Positions 1-9,128 of a stretch of DNA of 64,000 nucleotides are shown piece by piece. The stretch is from an uncultured Sulfitobacter sp. Its GTDB lineage: Bacteria > Pseudomonadota > Alphaproteobacteria > Rhodobacterales > Rhodobacteraceae. The DNA is taken from assembly GCA_947501805.1 (NCBI GenBank), contig CANMXJ010000001.1:186001-250000 (forward strand), read 5' to 3'. A program made the translations under genes and the position numbers. The notes beneath the pieces are model-generated. The model saw only the letters and a program-made list of their open reading frames with translations, was not told the DNA's origin and ran no database searches. How positions within the stretch are numbered: the first letter of the stretch is position 1; each line of letters begins with the position of its first letter.

Positions 1-519
1 TACCCGCGCATTCGAGCCACGCTTATGGATTTTCTGACCGTCACCGTCATGCGGAACGCTGGGTTCGAGGCCTTTGACAACATCGCAGGCGGCGAAACCG
101 CGGGCATCCCCTTTGCCGCGCTTGTGGCCGAACGTATGGCGCTGCCAATGACCTATGTGCGCAAGAAACCCAAAGGCTACGGCAGGAATGCGCGCATTGA
201 GGGCGACATGAGCGAAGGTCAGCGTGTTTTGCTGGTGGAGGATCTGACCACCGACGGAGGTTCCAAAATCAGTTTTGTCGACGCGATCCGCGATAGCGGG
301 GCCACCTGCGCGCATACGGCAGTGATCTTCTACTACGGCATTTTCCCGCAAACCGAAAAGACCTTGGGCGATCACGGCGTTAGCCTGCATCACCTGTGCA
401 CTTGGTGGGACGTTCTAGCCGAAGCCAAGGCACAAGGCACGTTTTCCGAGGCCACCCTATCAGAAGTTGAATCCTTCCTGCATGCCCCTACGGAATGGCA
501 GGACGCTCACAAAACCTGA
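1..519 (+). CDS. pyrE: Orotate phosphoribosyltransferase (5' end outside window)
   Basis: Cytoplasmic pyrimidine-biosynthesis enzyme that joins orotate to PRPP to give OMP. The visible 172 residues lack the N-terminus: the frame is open to base 1, and the first in-window ATG at 25 is internal. The PRPP-binding motif [14 protein letters not shown] lies near residue 84 of the visible part and is typical of type I phosphoribosyltransferases. The tail is normal for the family. About 150 bases without a supported gene separate it from dnaB; I see no clear terminator there. I am confident of the family; OPRT is preferred over other PRTases from the [10 protein letters not shown] segment and the neighbouring dnaB. 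Confidence 0.9.
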   Translation, partial: YPRIRATLMDFLTVTVMRNAGFEAFDNIAGGETAGIPFAALVAERMALPMTYVRKKPKGYGRNARIEGDMSEGQRVLLVEDLTTDGGSKISFVDAIRDSGATCAHTAVIFYYGIFPQTEKTLGDHGVSLHHLCTWWDVLAEAKAQGTFSEATLSEVESFLHAPTEWQDAHKT

Positions 520-672
520 GCATGCCAAGTTACAGCATATTGACCCCGGACAGTGGTTCGGGGCAAGATATGGTGGGCGCAAAGCTGTCCGCAGCTTATC
601 CACAAAAACATACAATTTGCGCCACCATGCCACGCCCTCTAAGACGGGCATCGGGAACTATCGGGTGAGAAA

Positions 673-2169
673 ATGAACGAAATTACATCGCTGAATGCGA
701 ACGATATCGCTGTGCAGGCACCGGAAACGATGCCACATTCCATCGAGGCTGAACAACAGCTTCTGGGCGCGATCCTCACCAACAATGACATCTATGACCG
801 TGTCGCTGCGATCATCGGTCCCAAGCATTTCTACGATCCCGTACATGCGCGTATTTTTGACATCGCCTCACAACGCATTGCCAAGAACAACCTTGCCTCC
901 CCCGTGACCCTCAAGGCGTTCATGGAAGACGACGAAGGTCTGAAAGAACTTGGTGGCCCTGCCTATCTTGCCCGCCTAGCTGGTGCTGCGATTTCCGCCT
1001 TTGCGGTGCGCGACTATGCACAGATGATCTATGATCTGGCCGTGCGCCGTGATCTGATCCAGCTTGGCCGCGACATTTCAGCCAAGGCAGCTCAAGTCGA
1101 TGTTGCATCCGAGCCGCGCGAGCAGATTGTCGAAGCGGAACAGCAGCTTTATAAACTGGCTGAGCAAGGTCAGACGGAAAGCGGATTTCAAAGCTTTCTC
1201 AAGGCCGTAACAGACGCAGTTAATGTCGCCAACGCCGCGTATCAGCGGGACGGTGGCCTCTCTGGTGTCTCCACTGGCCTGATCGACATGGACGCTAAAC
1301 TCGGCGGATTGCACCGCTCTGACCTGTTGATCCTCGCGGGTCGTCCTTCCATGGGCAAGACATCGCTGGCCACCAATATCGCGTTCAATGTCGCCAAAGC
1401 CTACAAACGCGGCCAGTTGCATGATGGCTCCGAAGGTGCTGTCGATGGCGGCGTGGTTGGATTCTATTCCCTGGAGATGAGCGCCGAACAACTTGCCGCA
1501 CGAATCCTGTCGGAAGCAGCTGAAATCCCGTCCCAGCAGATCCGCTCGGGTGATATGACAGAAACCGAATTCCGCCGTTTCGTTGACGCCGCCAAGGCGC
1601 TTGAAGCCTGCCCGCTCTATATCGATGACACGCCTGCCTTGCCGATCAGCCAGTTGGCCGCCCGTGCGCGCCGTTTGAAACGGACGCATGGCCTCGATGT
1701 GCTGATTGTGGACTACTTGCAGCTGGTGCGCGGCACGGGCAAAAACGAAAACCGCGTGAACGAAATCTCGGAAATTACCATGGGTCTCAAGGCAATTGCC
1801 AAGGAACTCGACATTCCGGTGATCGCCCTGTCACAGCTTTCGCGTCAGGTGGAAAACCGCGAGGATAAACGCCCGCAGCTGTCAGACTTGCGCGAATCCG
1901 GCTCTATTGAACAGGATGCGGACGTAGTGATGTTTGTGTTCCGCGAGGAATATTACAAAGAACGCGAAAAACCCGGTGATCACGATCTGGAAGCCATGGC
2001 GCGCTGGCAGGAAGAAATGGAACGCCTGCATGGCCGCGCCGAAGTGGTGATCGGCAAACAGCGCCACGGCCCCATTGGCACGGTAGAGTTGAGTTTCGAG
2101 GGTCGTTTCACCCGTTTCGGCAACCTTGTGAAACCGTGGCAGCAAGGCGCGGGCGAGCAGGAATTCTGA
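673..2169 (+). CDS. dnaB: Replicative DNA helicase DnaB
   Basis: Hexameric 5'-3' helicase that unwinds the replication fork in the cytoplasm. The 498 residues match the usual length. The N-terminal DnaB domain starts around residue 20 (MPHSIEAEQQLLGAIL), and a RecA-like ATPase domain follows a linker near 190. The Walker A motif is GRPSMGKTS, the Walker B region is LDVLIVDYLQL, and the conserved RESGSIEQDADVV lies near 415. No intein is present, although dnaB is a common intein site. The ATG follows GGTGAGAAA, a usable ribosome site. It ends in a convergent arrangement with the exported hydrolase downstream, with a hairpin between them. Confidence 0.98.
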   Translation: MNEITSLNANDIAVQAPETMPHSIEAEQQLLGAILTNNDIYDRVAAIIGPKHFYDPVHARIFDIASQRIAKNNLASPVTLKAFMEDDEGLKELGGPAYLARLAGAAISAFAVRDYAQMIYDLAVRRDLIQLGRDISAKAAQVDVASEPREQIVEAEQQLYKLAEQGQTESGFQSFLKAVTDAVNVANAAYQRDGGLSGVSTGLIDMDAKLGGLHRSDLLILAGRPSMGKTSLATNIAFNVAKAYKRGQLHDGSEGAVDGGVVGFYSLEMSAEQLAARILSEAAEIPSQQIRSGDMTETEFRRFVDAAKALEACPLYIDDTPALPISQLAARARRLKRTHGLDVLIVDYLQLVRGTGKNENRVNEISEITMGLKAIAKELDIPVIALSQLSRQVENREDKRPQLSDLRESGSIEQDADVVMFVFREEYYKEREKPGDHDLEAMARWQEEMERLHGRAEVVIGKQRHGPIGTVELSFEGRFTRFGNLVKPWQQGAGEQEF

Positions 2170-2278
2170 TGCGCCCCCGATCCCGAGACAATTTTCTCCA
2201 CAGGCCAAAAATAATTGTCTGCCCTTTATGGGACAGACTTTTCATTCAGGAAAAACCAAAGATTACAGTACACTGATA

Positions 2279-2308
2279 GCCGGACCTTACCTTACGGAAA
2301 GGTCCGGC
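2279..2308. terminator. Hairpin between convergent dnaB and hydrolase genes
   Basis: A perfect 10-bp inverted repeat, GCCGGACCTT / AAGGTCCGGC, with a 10-base loop sits between two genes that point at each other. There is no long T run on either side, so its role as a bidirectional terminator is inferred from position and stem stability. Confidence 0.6.
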
Positions 2309-2325
2309 CACACGTCCGGCGGGAA

Positions 2326-3648
2326 TCAATCCACGGACTTAACCTCATAGCGCAGTCCTTTGGCCGTGCCTTGTGCAAAGCCTTTCCACGCTGTGTGATC
2401 CTCCTTTTCGGTGCCATCCTCGTTCAACGACCAGGAACCATCATTGGAATTCTCGACAAGATCCAGATAGGCACCTTTGTCGGCATCCCCTTTCAACGCA
2501 CGATCCAGCCACGCGGTCACAAAATGCTGCGCGATATTGTTCATGCGCACCGTATCCCAAACCGGATCAGTATAATGATCTGAAATGTTAAAGCCTTTGT
2601 CGTCGCTGAAATAATAGCTTTCCACAGGTGCCGGCATCGGAGCGGCAGCATTATGCCCGCCATTTTCATAGGTCAGCAAGCCATGCGGCAATGCCGAGGC
2701 ATTTTCCCAGATCGCACGCACCCCGTTTTCATAAAGCGATGTGTCATCCTGTGACCCTGCAATAAACAGCATCGGTATCTGGATACCCGCAAGGCCGTCC
2801 GCGTCCCAAAATCCGGTGTTCATTCCCCACGGGCCAATCGCAACCGCAGTCTTGATCCGCGCATCCGGCAGCGCATTATGAGTCTCGCTCCCGGCCAGAT
2901 GGATGCCCAACGTGCCATGCGGCCCACCCCACGGGTAATCAACAGAGGCTTGCGTCACCCCGCCCCCCGCCGTGATGATCGCGCCGTAACCGCCCATAGA
3001 ATAACCGATCAGCCCCGCATTATCCGCGTTGTAAAGACCCTCAAAATCCCCGCCCTCTGCGGCCATTTTGGCGAATTCTTCCAATACAAACAACTGGTCC
3101 AGCGACCGGTTCACCAACGTCGACCCAAACGCCGCTTGCGTGCGGTAGGTGCTGTCGGTGTGATCGATCGAAGCGACCACATAGCCTTTGGAGGCGATGT
3201 TTTCGGCCAGATGCGACATCAGAAAACGGTTGCCGGGATAGCCGTGGCTGATCAGCACAAGTGGATATCCGCCCGCATCATTCGGGGCGGCATCCCGCAT
3301 GGCGCGCCCCTGCAGGCTGACTTCGGTGGTGCCGTCACGCAGATAGGCCTTGAATTCGGTGCTGCCGGTAGCGTCCGAAGCCGCCGGATACCACATTTCG
3401 ACAGTCAGCGGGCGATCATAGGTTGGCAGGACATCCGGCTTGGGGGCCGCCCCGTCAATCGCCAAAATGTCGATCTGGCCGGGATTCACCATCTCAAGCT
3501 GGCGCACGCCAACGGGCAAATCGCCATACGCTGCCAGTTCCGGCGCGTTTGGCAGTTGTCTGTCAATACGGTTTTCCGCCATGGCCGAACCGGCCGCAAG
3601 CCCAAGCGCCACAGCGACGGGGGCCGTTGTCAAAGTTGATTTCAGCAT
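2326..3648 (-). CDS. Exported alpha/beta-hydrolase (dienelactone-hydrolase/PAF-acetylhydrolase-like)
   Basis: Predicted periplasmic or secreted alpha/beta-hydrolase of 440 residues; the substrate is unknown. I chose the ATG at 3648 because an AGGAGG-type ribosome site lies just upstream and the protein then begins with a clean Sec signal peptide (MLKSTLTTAPVAVALGLAAG, cleavage after AMA). The longer frame upstream would bury that signal. The nucleophile elbow is GYSMGG, an oxyanion-type segment is LISHGYPGN, and a late GGHN supplies a likely catalytic His. The C-terminal third contains a SYYFSDDKG segment and no membrane helix. It stands alone on this strand, 73 bases after the fatty-acid-hydroxylase-like gene, and could be cotranscribed with it. 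Confidence 0.8.
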   Translation of the reverse strand: MLKSTLTTAPVAVALGLAAGSAMAENRIDRQLPNAPELAAYGDLPVGVRQLEMVNPGQIDILAIDGAAPKPDVLPTYDRPLTVEMWYPAASDATGSTEFKAYLRDGTTEVSLQGRAMRDAAPNDAGGYPLVLISHGYPGNRFLMSHLAENIASKGYVVASIDHTDSTYRTQAAFGSTLVNRSLDQLFVLEEFAKMAAEGGDFEGLYNADNAGLIGYSMGGYGAIITAGGGVTQASVDYPWGGPHGTLGIHLAGSETHNALPDARIKTAVAIGPWGMNTGFWDADGLAGIQIPMLFIAGSQDDTSLYENGVRAIWENASALPHGLLTYENGGHNAAAPMPAPVESYYFSDDKGFNISDHYTDPVWDTVRMNNIAQHFVTAWLDRALKGDADKGAYLDLVENSNDGSWSLNEDGTEKEDHTAWKGFAQGTAKGLRYEVKSVD

Positions 3649-3721
3649 CGTTTCCTCCTCAGGTTGGGCGAAGCGTAACGACTGGCCCCCACAGGGCAAG
3701 ACCGCATTAAATGACGTTACA

Positions 3722-4474
3722 TCAGTTTGCCGTCGCTGCCGCCTGCCGGATCTCCTGCGCACTCAACCCGTACTTGCCTGCAAACCGCTGACGTGCCGCC
3801 ACAAGTCGCGGATCATCGGGGGGCAGACCCAATGTGCGCATGAATTCGATACGCTGTTGATGTTTCAGGCTTTCGGTGTCGATATCCGTGCCCATCACAC
3901 GGTCAATAATCTCGCCGCCGGGGCTGACGTGGAACCACTTGCTGAAGTCGCGGAAATGGTGCTGGTTGTGCAGCCGTGTGACCCGCCGCGCGATGGTGCC
4001 CTTGGGGATATTCAGATGCGCCGTCATATGAAACCATTCATAGATCAGGAACATGCCAACCCCACCCGCAGGCACAATCGCGACGGCAATCCAGAACGCG
4101 GACGGCGCACCCAGCAGCCACGCCACCGCCCAGACCAGCGCGAAATTCCCGCCCAGCATCGGCAAGGCGACCCAGATCGGCACAAAGAACAGCGGCTTGT
4201 TTGTGGGAAAGTCGTGATGCCCGTAATGCGCTTGATACAGCAGATCAAATGCCCACTGGCGTTTCGGCGGTGGCTGATGAAAAACGTACCGGTGCAGGTT
4301 GTATTCGTTCAGCATTTGCGCACCGATCCCAAGCGGCACAAGCAGCCAACCCCACCACGGTCCTGCAACCACAAGCGCCGTGAAGGCGAGCGCGCAGGCC
4401 GATGCCATCACGACCACAGACGGATGTGATGCCAGTATTCGCCAACGCAGCGCAAACGCCTGAACCGTTGCCAT
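3722..4474 (-). CDS. Sterol desaturase / fatty acid hydroxylase superfamily membrane protein
   Basis: Integral membrane di-iron oxygenase candidate of 250 residues. His clusters expected for the di-iron site are visible in order: [28 protein letters not shown] and HNQHHFRDF. Several hydrophobic segments surround them. The substrate cannot be read from sequence: lipid acyl chains, carotenoids or hopanoid-like lipids are possible. I start at the ATG at 4474, where the hydrophobic N-terminal region begins; the longer frame to 4621 overlaps the start of alr and reads as non-coding. The gene is divergent from alr with about 100 bases between the starts. Confidence 0.78.
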   Translation of the reverse strand: MATVQAFALRWRILASHPSVVVMASACALAFTALVVAGPWWGWLLVPLGIGAQMLNEYNLHRYVFHQPPPKRQWAFDLLYQAHYGHHDFPTNKPLFFVPIWVALPMLGGNFALVWAVAWLLGAPSAFWIAVAIVPAGGVGMFLIYEWFHMTAHLNIPKGTIARRVTRLHNQHHFRDFSKWFHVSPGGEIIDRVMGTDIDTESLKHQQRIEFMRTLGLPPDDPRLVAARQRFAGKYGLSAQEIRQAAATAN

Positions 4475-4575
4475 TTGCTTGTCCCTCGGATGCAAGTTCG
4501 GTAGATCAGACACAGGATGGGCCAAGAACTGCAGCGATGCAATCGCCCCGCCCCAAGGACCGGATGCCCAAGCCC

Positions 4576-5610
4576 ATGACCACCGCAACATTGACAATTG
4601 ACCTGACTGCCATCGCCGCAAACTGGCGCGCTCTGGACAAGCTGACAGACTGCGAAACCGCCGCCGTAATCAAGGCGGATGCCTATGGTCTGGGCGTTGC
4701 CAAAGTCGGCCCGGCGCTGGCCGCAGCCGGTGCGCGCCTGTTCTTTGTTGCCGCTGCCGAAGAAGGCACATTGCTGCGCCGCGCCCTTGGGCCCGGCCCC
4801 GGTATATGCGTGTTTTCGGGGCATATGCCGGGGGACGCGGACATGATCCGCGCCGCCAACCTGACGCCGTTGATTAACTCGGTGGATCAATTGCTCTGCC
4901 ACGTAGAGGCGCTTCCGGGACATCCCTTTGGTATCCAGCTTGACACAGGTATGAACCGGCTGGGGATGGAGCCTGCGGAATGGTCGGCCGTGCGCGACAT
5001 CGCAATTGCGCAAAAGCCCGTTATGATCATGTCCCATCTTGCATGTGCGGATGCGCCAGATCACCTGATGAACCAGATGCAACTCGACAACTTTAACGAC
5101 ATGACAGAAGGCATTGATATTCCAAGATCATTGTCAGCAACGGGCGGTATTCTTCTGGGTGATAAGTACCACTTTGACCTGACCAGACCCGGTGTGGGTC
5201 TTTACGGCGGCTTGCCCTATATTGACGCCACACCGGTTGTTTCACTGGACGTCCCTGTCATCCAGTTCCGTGACGTGGCGGCGGGTGAAAGTGTCGGCTA
5301 TGCCAACGCTTTTGTTGCCAAATCACCAACCCGCGTGGCAACCGTGGCCGCAGGATACGCAGACGGATTGATCCGCGCGATGGGCGCACAGGCAACCTTT
5401 ACCCATGAAGGCCATAAACTGCCTGTCATCGGCCGTGTGTCGATGGATATGATTACGGTGGATGTCAGCAGCCTTCCCGACGTGCCCGAACATCTGCAAT
5501 TGATCGGCACCCATCAATCGGTGGATACCGTTGCAGGTTTTGCCGACACCATCGGGTATGAAATCCTGACTTCTCTCGGGGCGCGCTACGATCGGATCTA
5601 TCTGACGTGA
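4576..5610 (+). CDS. alr: Alanine racemase
   Basis: PLP enzyme interconverting L- and D-alanine for peptidoglycan, cytoplasmic, 344 residues. The PLP-lysine motif [11 protein letters not shown] places Lys at residue 33. The second catalytic base is expected in the VGYANAF segment, and GRVSMDM is the conserved C-terminal motif. The start at 4576 gives [10 protein letters not shown], which fits the family N-terminus; an ATG four codons earlier (4564) is also possible. The longer open frame back to 4402 crosses the divergent promoter region and is not credible. The stop overlaps the next gene's GTG start by four bases (GTGA), implying translational coupling with the PqiA-like gene. Confidence 0.95.
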   Translation: MTTATLTIDLTAIAANWRALDKLTDCETAAVIKADAYGLGVAKVGPALAAAGARLFFVAAAEEGTLLRRALGPGPGICVFSGHMPGDADMIRAANLTPLINSVDQLLCHVEALPGHPFGIQLDTGMNRLGMEPAEWSAVRDIAIAQKPVMIMSHLACADAPDHLMNQMQLDNFNDMTEGIDIPRSLSATGGILLGDKYHFDLTRPGVGLYGGLPYIDATPVVSLDVPVIQFRDVAAGESVGYANAFVAKSPTRVATVAAGYADGLIRAMGAQATFTHEGHKLPVIGRVSMDMITVDVSSLPDVPEHLQLIGTHQSVDTVAGFADTIGYEILTSLGARYDRIYLT

Positions 5611-6068
5611 ACAGGTCTGGCTGGGTCTTGACGGCCCTCAACCTCAGTCTGCTGGTGCTCTATCCCCTCGCATGGTGGGCCCCCCTGATGCGGGCAGGTT
5701 TGTTGCCGCTGTTTTCGCTGAACGAAATTTCCGTGCTGACCGGCCTGCAATCGCTGTGGGCCACAGATATTTTCCTTGCCCTTGTGGTCACGATATTCGC
5801 GCTTTTTGCGCCTTACCTCAAAACCATCGGTCTGGCGCTGGTCCATTTCGGATTGCTCAAACCAGCTGCCCTTCAGGTTCTGCATATTCTTGGTAAACTG
5901 GCGATGGCGGATATTTTTCTGATCGCTCTCTACATCACATTGTCAAAAGGCGTCGGCGTCGGGCGCATCGAAGCAGCCTGGGGGCTTTACCTTTTTACCC
6001 TGTGCATTTTGACGTCACTCTGGATTTCGTGGCGCACGGAACAATCACTCTCCAAACCCCTAGATTGA
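5607..6068 (+). CDS. Paraquat-inducible protein A (PqiA-like) membrane protein
   Basis: Small inner-membrane protein of 153 residues with about four hydrophobic segments (roughly 8-30, 52-72, 92-112, 120-142). The segment [30 protein letters not shown] resembles the PqiA family, whose larger members partner MCE proteins in lipid transport. Only one PqiA unit is present, and no PqiB/MCE gene is nearby, so its role here is unknown. Translation starts at GTG 5607 and overlaps the alr stop by four bases. The neighbourhood (alr before, radA after) is a general housekeeping run and does not suggest a substrate. Confidence 0.75.
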   Translation: MNRSGWVLTALNLSLLVLYPLAWWAPLMRAGLLPLFSLNEISVLTGLQSLWATDIFLALVVTIFALFAPYLKTIGLALVHFGLLKPAALQVLHILGKLAMADIFLIALYITLSKGVGVGRIEAAWGLYLFTLCILTSLWISWRTEQSLSKPLD

Positions 6069-6212
6069 TCCAAAAAACGAAACAAAACAAAGATGAAGTG
6101 TTGTATTTGTGGCAGAAATTCCACGTTTACGGCAATTTTCGTAAATTTCTTCTCGAAAAATCCGTCAATCGGCATAAAGTCGCTGATACAAGCTTTCCGG
6201 GGGGATTGTCAC

Positions 6213-6989
6213 TTGTCCACTGTCCGCGCTCTTGCGCATTTGATCCAGTTCCTGATGCAGCGTCTTGCGCTTGCGATTTTCGTTTTGGGGGCGCTGGCCC
6301 TTTTGGCGTCTTGCATCATGGCAGCACTGGGTCAGTGGGCGTGGATCAGCCTTCCCTTGCAGTATCAGGGACAACCTGTCGAAAATGCCGGCATGTACGT
6401 CCAGATCGGCCTAACGGCGCTGGCTGTCGGCATATGTTTTTTCCTCCCGTCGAACCGCCGCATAATGCAGCTGGAAAATTCCCATCGCGCTTTCTCCATC
6501 GGCATGGAGGACGTCGCCCGTGCCTATGCCGCCGTGCACGCCGCTGATCGCGCCGAAACCTTTCGCCTCAGTTCGGAATTTGACGCAGTGCGCGAGCGGT
6601 TGGCCTATCTACGAGACCACCCTGATCTGAGCATTCTGGAACCCTCGCTACTCGAAGTGGCCGCACAGATGAGCCACATAAGCCGCGAACTGGCGCAAGT
6701 TTACTCCGATGAAAAAATCGCCCGCGCGCGCAATTTCCTGACCGAGCGCCAACAGGAAATCGGTCTATTTAATGAACGCCTTGATCAAGCCAAGAGCATT
6801 ACAACGGATCTGAAACACTGGGTGCACGAGGTCGAGATGGAAGAAAGCGTGGCTGTGGCTCAATTGGAGCGCCTGCGCGCCGAGATGCAGGAAATCCTGC
6901 CTGAACTTGGTATGGAAACCCGCATCCGGACAGAACAAACAGCGCTAGACAACACCATCGTCGATTTGCAACCCAAGGCGGCAGAGTAA
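6213..6989 (+). CDS. Membrane-anchored coiled-coil protein of unknown function (often labelled DNA repair protein in relatives)
   Basis: I do not recognise a defined function. With the TTG start at 6213, preceded by a GGGGGG-type ribosome site, the protein has 258 residues: two membrane helices (about 15-38 and 62-82) and then a long charged, mostly helical region with coiled-coil character, including ENSHRAFSIGMEDVARAYAA and RLDQAK. An ATG-started version from 6093 would add a Cys-rich stretch encoded by AT-rich, promoter-like DNA and looks wrong. The label DNA repair protein that I recall for relatives probably comes from adjacency to radA; nothing in the sequence supports a repair activity. 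A small inverted repeat, TTTACG/CGTAAA at 6126-6145, lies upstream. Confidence 0.72.
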   Translation: MSTVRALAHLIQFLMQRLALAIFVLGALALLASCIMAALGQWAWISLPLQYQGQPVENAGMYVQIGLTALAVGICFFLPSNRRIMQLENSHRAFSIGMEDVARAYAAVHAADRAETFRLSSEFDAVRERLAYLRDHPDLSILEPSLLEVAAQMSHISRELAQVYSDEKIARARNFLTERQQEIGLFNERLDQAKSITTDLKHWVHEVEMEESVAVAQLERLRAEMQEILPELGMETRIRTEQTALDNTIVDLQPKAAE

Positions 6990-6998
6990 CGCGCAACC

Positions 6999-7040
6999 GG
7001 AAACTTCCAAAGTTTCCGACCGTTTTCTTTAAAAGAAAAC
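6999..7040. repeat. 42-base double-hairpin intergenic repeat, copy 1
   Basis: Two adjacent 19-base palindromic units, GGAAACTTCCAAAGTTTCC and GTTTTCTTTAAAAGAAAAC, are separated by four bases (GACC). The same composite, inverted, is at 43184-43225 with the same unit lengths and the same four-base spacer. This copy lies 10 bases after the stop of the coiled-coil gene and 60 bases before radA. It could act as a terminator or mRNA-stability element; the function is not shown. Confidence 0.85.
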
Positions 7041-7100
7041 GCGCTTTAGTCCGCACTTTTTCCCTTTGACGCCTAACGCCCGCTGCGCCACAAGCATCGC

Positions 7101-8468
7101 ATGGCAAAACCCGTTAAATCCTTCTCCTGTACCGCCTGTGGTGCCAGTTTCAACAAATGGTCCGGCCGTTGTGACGGCTGTGGCGACTGGAACACCATTC
7201 AGGAAGACAAAGGCATATCCACCGGCCCGCCCAGCAAATCACTGGGCGCGCGGCGCGGCTCTGCCATGCAACTGACCGACCTTTCCACCGAAGAAGCCCC
7301 ACCGCCGCGCAGCCTGTCGGGCATTGCGGAACTTGACCGCGTTCTGGGTGGCGGCCTTGTTGCGGCGTCTGCGATCCTTGTGGGCGGCGATCCGGGCATC
7401 GGCAAATCCACCCTGCTTTTGCAAGCTGCGGCGCATTTCGCCAATGCCGGCCTCAAGACGTTCTACATTTCGGGTGAAGAAGCCTCCGCCCAAGTTCGCA
7501 TGCGGGCCCAACGCCTTGGCCTGTCGGATGCGCCTGTACAACTGGCCGCAGAAACCAATCTGCGCGATATTCTGACCACGCTCGATAAAGAACGCCCGCA
7601 ATTGGCCATCATTGATTCGATCCAGACCATGTGGGCCGATAACGTCGAATCCTCCCCCGGCTCGGTCTCCCAGGTCCGGGCGGCCTCTCACGAACTCACC
7701 GCATTTGCCAAACGCACCGGCACCTCAGTTATCCTTGTGGGCCATGTCACCAAGGAAGGTGCCATCGCAGGCCCGCGCGTCGTGGAACATATGGTCGACA
7801 CCGTGCTTTATTTTGAGGGCGAGCGTGGCCACCAGTTCCGCATCCTGCGCTCTGTCAAAAACCGTTTTGGCCCAGCAGACGAGATCGGCGTGTTTGAAAT
7901 GACCGGTCGCGGCCTCGCTGAAGTCACCAACCCCTCGGCCCTGTTCCTCAGTGAACGCGGCCAGCCCGCCGCCGGATCGGTTGTCTTTGCGGGTATTGAG
8001 GGTACCCGCCCCGTGCTGGTCGAACTTCAGGCCCTCGTCGCCCCCTCGCCCCATTCCCAAGCCCGCCGCACCGTTGTCGGCTGGGATTCGGGCCGCCTTG
8101 CGATGATCCTTGCAGTGCTTGAGGCGCGTTGCGGCATCCCGTTTGCGGGACTTGATGTCTATCTCAATGTCGCAGGTGGCATGAAGATATCCGAACCCGC
8201 CGCCGACCTCGCGGTAGCGGCCGCCCTGCTGAGCGCGCGCGAGGACGTGGCGTTACCGGCAGAAACTGTGGTATTTGGGGAAATAAGTCTCTCTGGCGCG
8301 CTCCGTCCAGCCTCCCAAACCGAAAACAGGTTGAAAGAAGCGCAAAAACTTGGTTTTACGAGCGCCATCGCTCCTGCAGGTGGAAAAGCCGCCGGAGCCG
8401 CTGGCATTTCGCTAAACACAATGAGCGATCTGACCAGCTTTGTTGGTGAAATATTTGGCGCAGGGTAA
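7101..8468 (+). CDS. radA: DNA repair protein RadA
   Basis: RecA-like helicase helping branch migration during recombination; cytoplasmic, 455 residues, normal length. The N-terminal zinc finger is visible as CTACGASFNKWSGRCDGC. The Walker A motif is GGDPGIGKST near residue 93, the RadA signature KNRFG lies around 252, and a Lon-protease-like C-terminal domain (SEPAADLAVAAALLSA) closes the protein. The ATG at 7101 directly precedes the zinc finger. cvpA follows after 27 bases, and purF lies further downstream. Confidence 0.97.
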   Translation: MAKPVKSFSCTACGASFNKWSGRCDGCGDWNTIQEDKGISTGPPSKSLGARRGSAMQLTDLSTEEAPPPRSLSGIAELDRVLGGGLVAASAILVGGDPGIGKSTLLLQAAAHFANAGLKTFYISGEEASAQVRMRAQRLGLSDAPVQLAAETNLRDILTTLDKERPQLAIIDSIQTMWADNVESSPGSVSQVRAASHELTAFAKRTGTSVILVGHVTKEGAIAGPRVVEHMVDTVLYFEGERGHQFRILRSVKNRFGPADEIGVFEMTGRGLAEVTNPSALFLSERGQPAAGSVVFAGIEGTRPVLVELQALVAPSPHSQARRTVVGWDSGRLAMILAVLEARCGIPFAGLDVYLNVAGGMKISEPAADLAVAAALLSAREDVALPAETVVFGEISLSGALRPASQTENRLKEAQKLGFTSAIAPAGGKAAGAAGISLNTMSDLTSFVGEIFGAG

Positions 8469-8495
8469 CGCGTCACGGGCAGAAGGCAGGGGCAG

Positions 8496-9050
8496 ATGGA
8501 AGGTTTTACGATTATCGACGGCGTGGTGGCGCTTGTCATCATCTTGTCCGCATTGCTGGCCTATGGCCGCGGTCTTGTGCGCGAAGGCATGGCGATTGTC
8601 GGCTGGATTGCCGCCGCCGTACTGGCTTTCCTGTTTGCACCCCGTGTTGAGCCATTGGTGCGCGAACTCCCGGTTGTCGGCGAATTTCTGGCCGACAGCT
8701 GTGAATTGTCAATCATCGGTGCCTTTGCCATCGTCTTTGCCATATCCTTGATTGTCGTCTCACTTTTTACCCCGTTGTTTTCCTCGCTTGTGCAACGATC
8801 CGTTCTGGGCGGGCTTGATCAGGGACTGGGTTTCATTTTTGGCGTAGCACGCGGCGTGCTGCTGGTAGCGATTGCCTTTTTTGTCTACAAAACCGTGATC
8901 ACCGGGCAGCAGTTTACGATCGTGGACGAAAGCCGCTCTGCCGTGGTCTTTTCCCGCTTTACCGGCCAAATCGAAGAGCAAAACCCCGAAGCGGCCCTTG
9001 GCTGGATCACCACGCGCTATGAAGCATTGGTTGGTGCCTGCAGCGAGTAA
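8496..9050 (+). CDS. cvpA: CvpA family membrane protein
   Basis: Inner-membrane protein of 184 residues with four hydrophobic segments: about 7-28, 32-52, 62-88 and 100-125. The N-terminus FTIIDGVVALVIILSALLAYGRGLVREG is characteristic of CvpA proteins. In Escherichia coli cvpA lies upstream of purF and was named for colicin V production; the molecular role is still unclear. Here purF also follows, with a histidine kinase gene between. The start has GGCAGGGGCAG just upstream. The last 40 residues are soluble and end in a Cys-containing tail. Confidence 0.9.
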   Translation: MEGFTIIDGVVALVIILSALLAYGRGLVREGMAIVGWIAAAVLAFLFAPRVEPLVRELPVVGEFLADSCELSIIGAFAIVFAISLIVVSLFTPLFSSLVQRSVLGGLDQGLGFIFGVARGVLLVAIAFFVYKTVITGQQFTIVDESRSAVVFSRFTGQIEEQNPEAALGWITTRYEALVGACSE

Positions 9051-9067
9051 GGCAAAACCGATCCGCC

Positions 9068-9104
9068 CTTGGTAAAGCACATTTAACCAGTTAGCTTTAC
9101 CAAG
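9068..9104. promoter_or_regulatory. 11-bp perfect inverted repeat between cvpA and the histidine kinase
   Basis: CTTGGTAAAGC and GCTTTACCAAG flank a 15-base AT-rich loop, immediately after cvpA and before the kinase ribosome site. It could be a terminator stem without a T run or an operator for the kinase gene. The symmetry is read directly; the function is inference. Confidence 0.55.
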
Positions 9105-9128
9105 GTGCCACCAATACGGGGGCATCTG

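Noticed and set aside
1..2169. Intein in DnaB
   Set aside because: The dnaB frame is of normal length and the ATPase motifs are uninterrupted; the Hint domains in the window belong to other genes.
3440..4429. 329-codon rightward open frame opposite the hydrolase and fatty-acid-hydroxylase-like genes
   Set aside because: It is antisense to two genes with clear motifs, and its translation is Arg/Pro/His-rich with no recognisable domain.
6093..6212. N-terminal extension of the coiled-coil protein from ATG 6093
   Set aside because: The added segment is Cys/Phe-rich, encoded by AT-rich DNA with an inverted repeat, and a better-placed ribosome site precedes TTG 6213.
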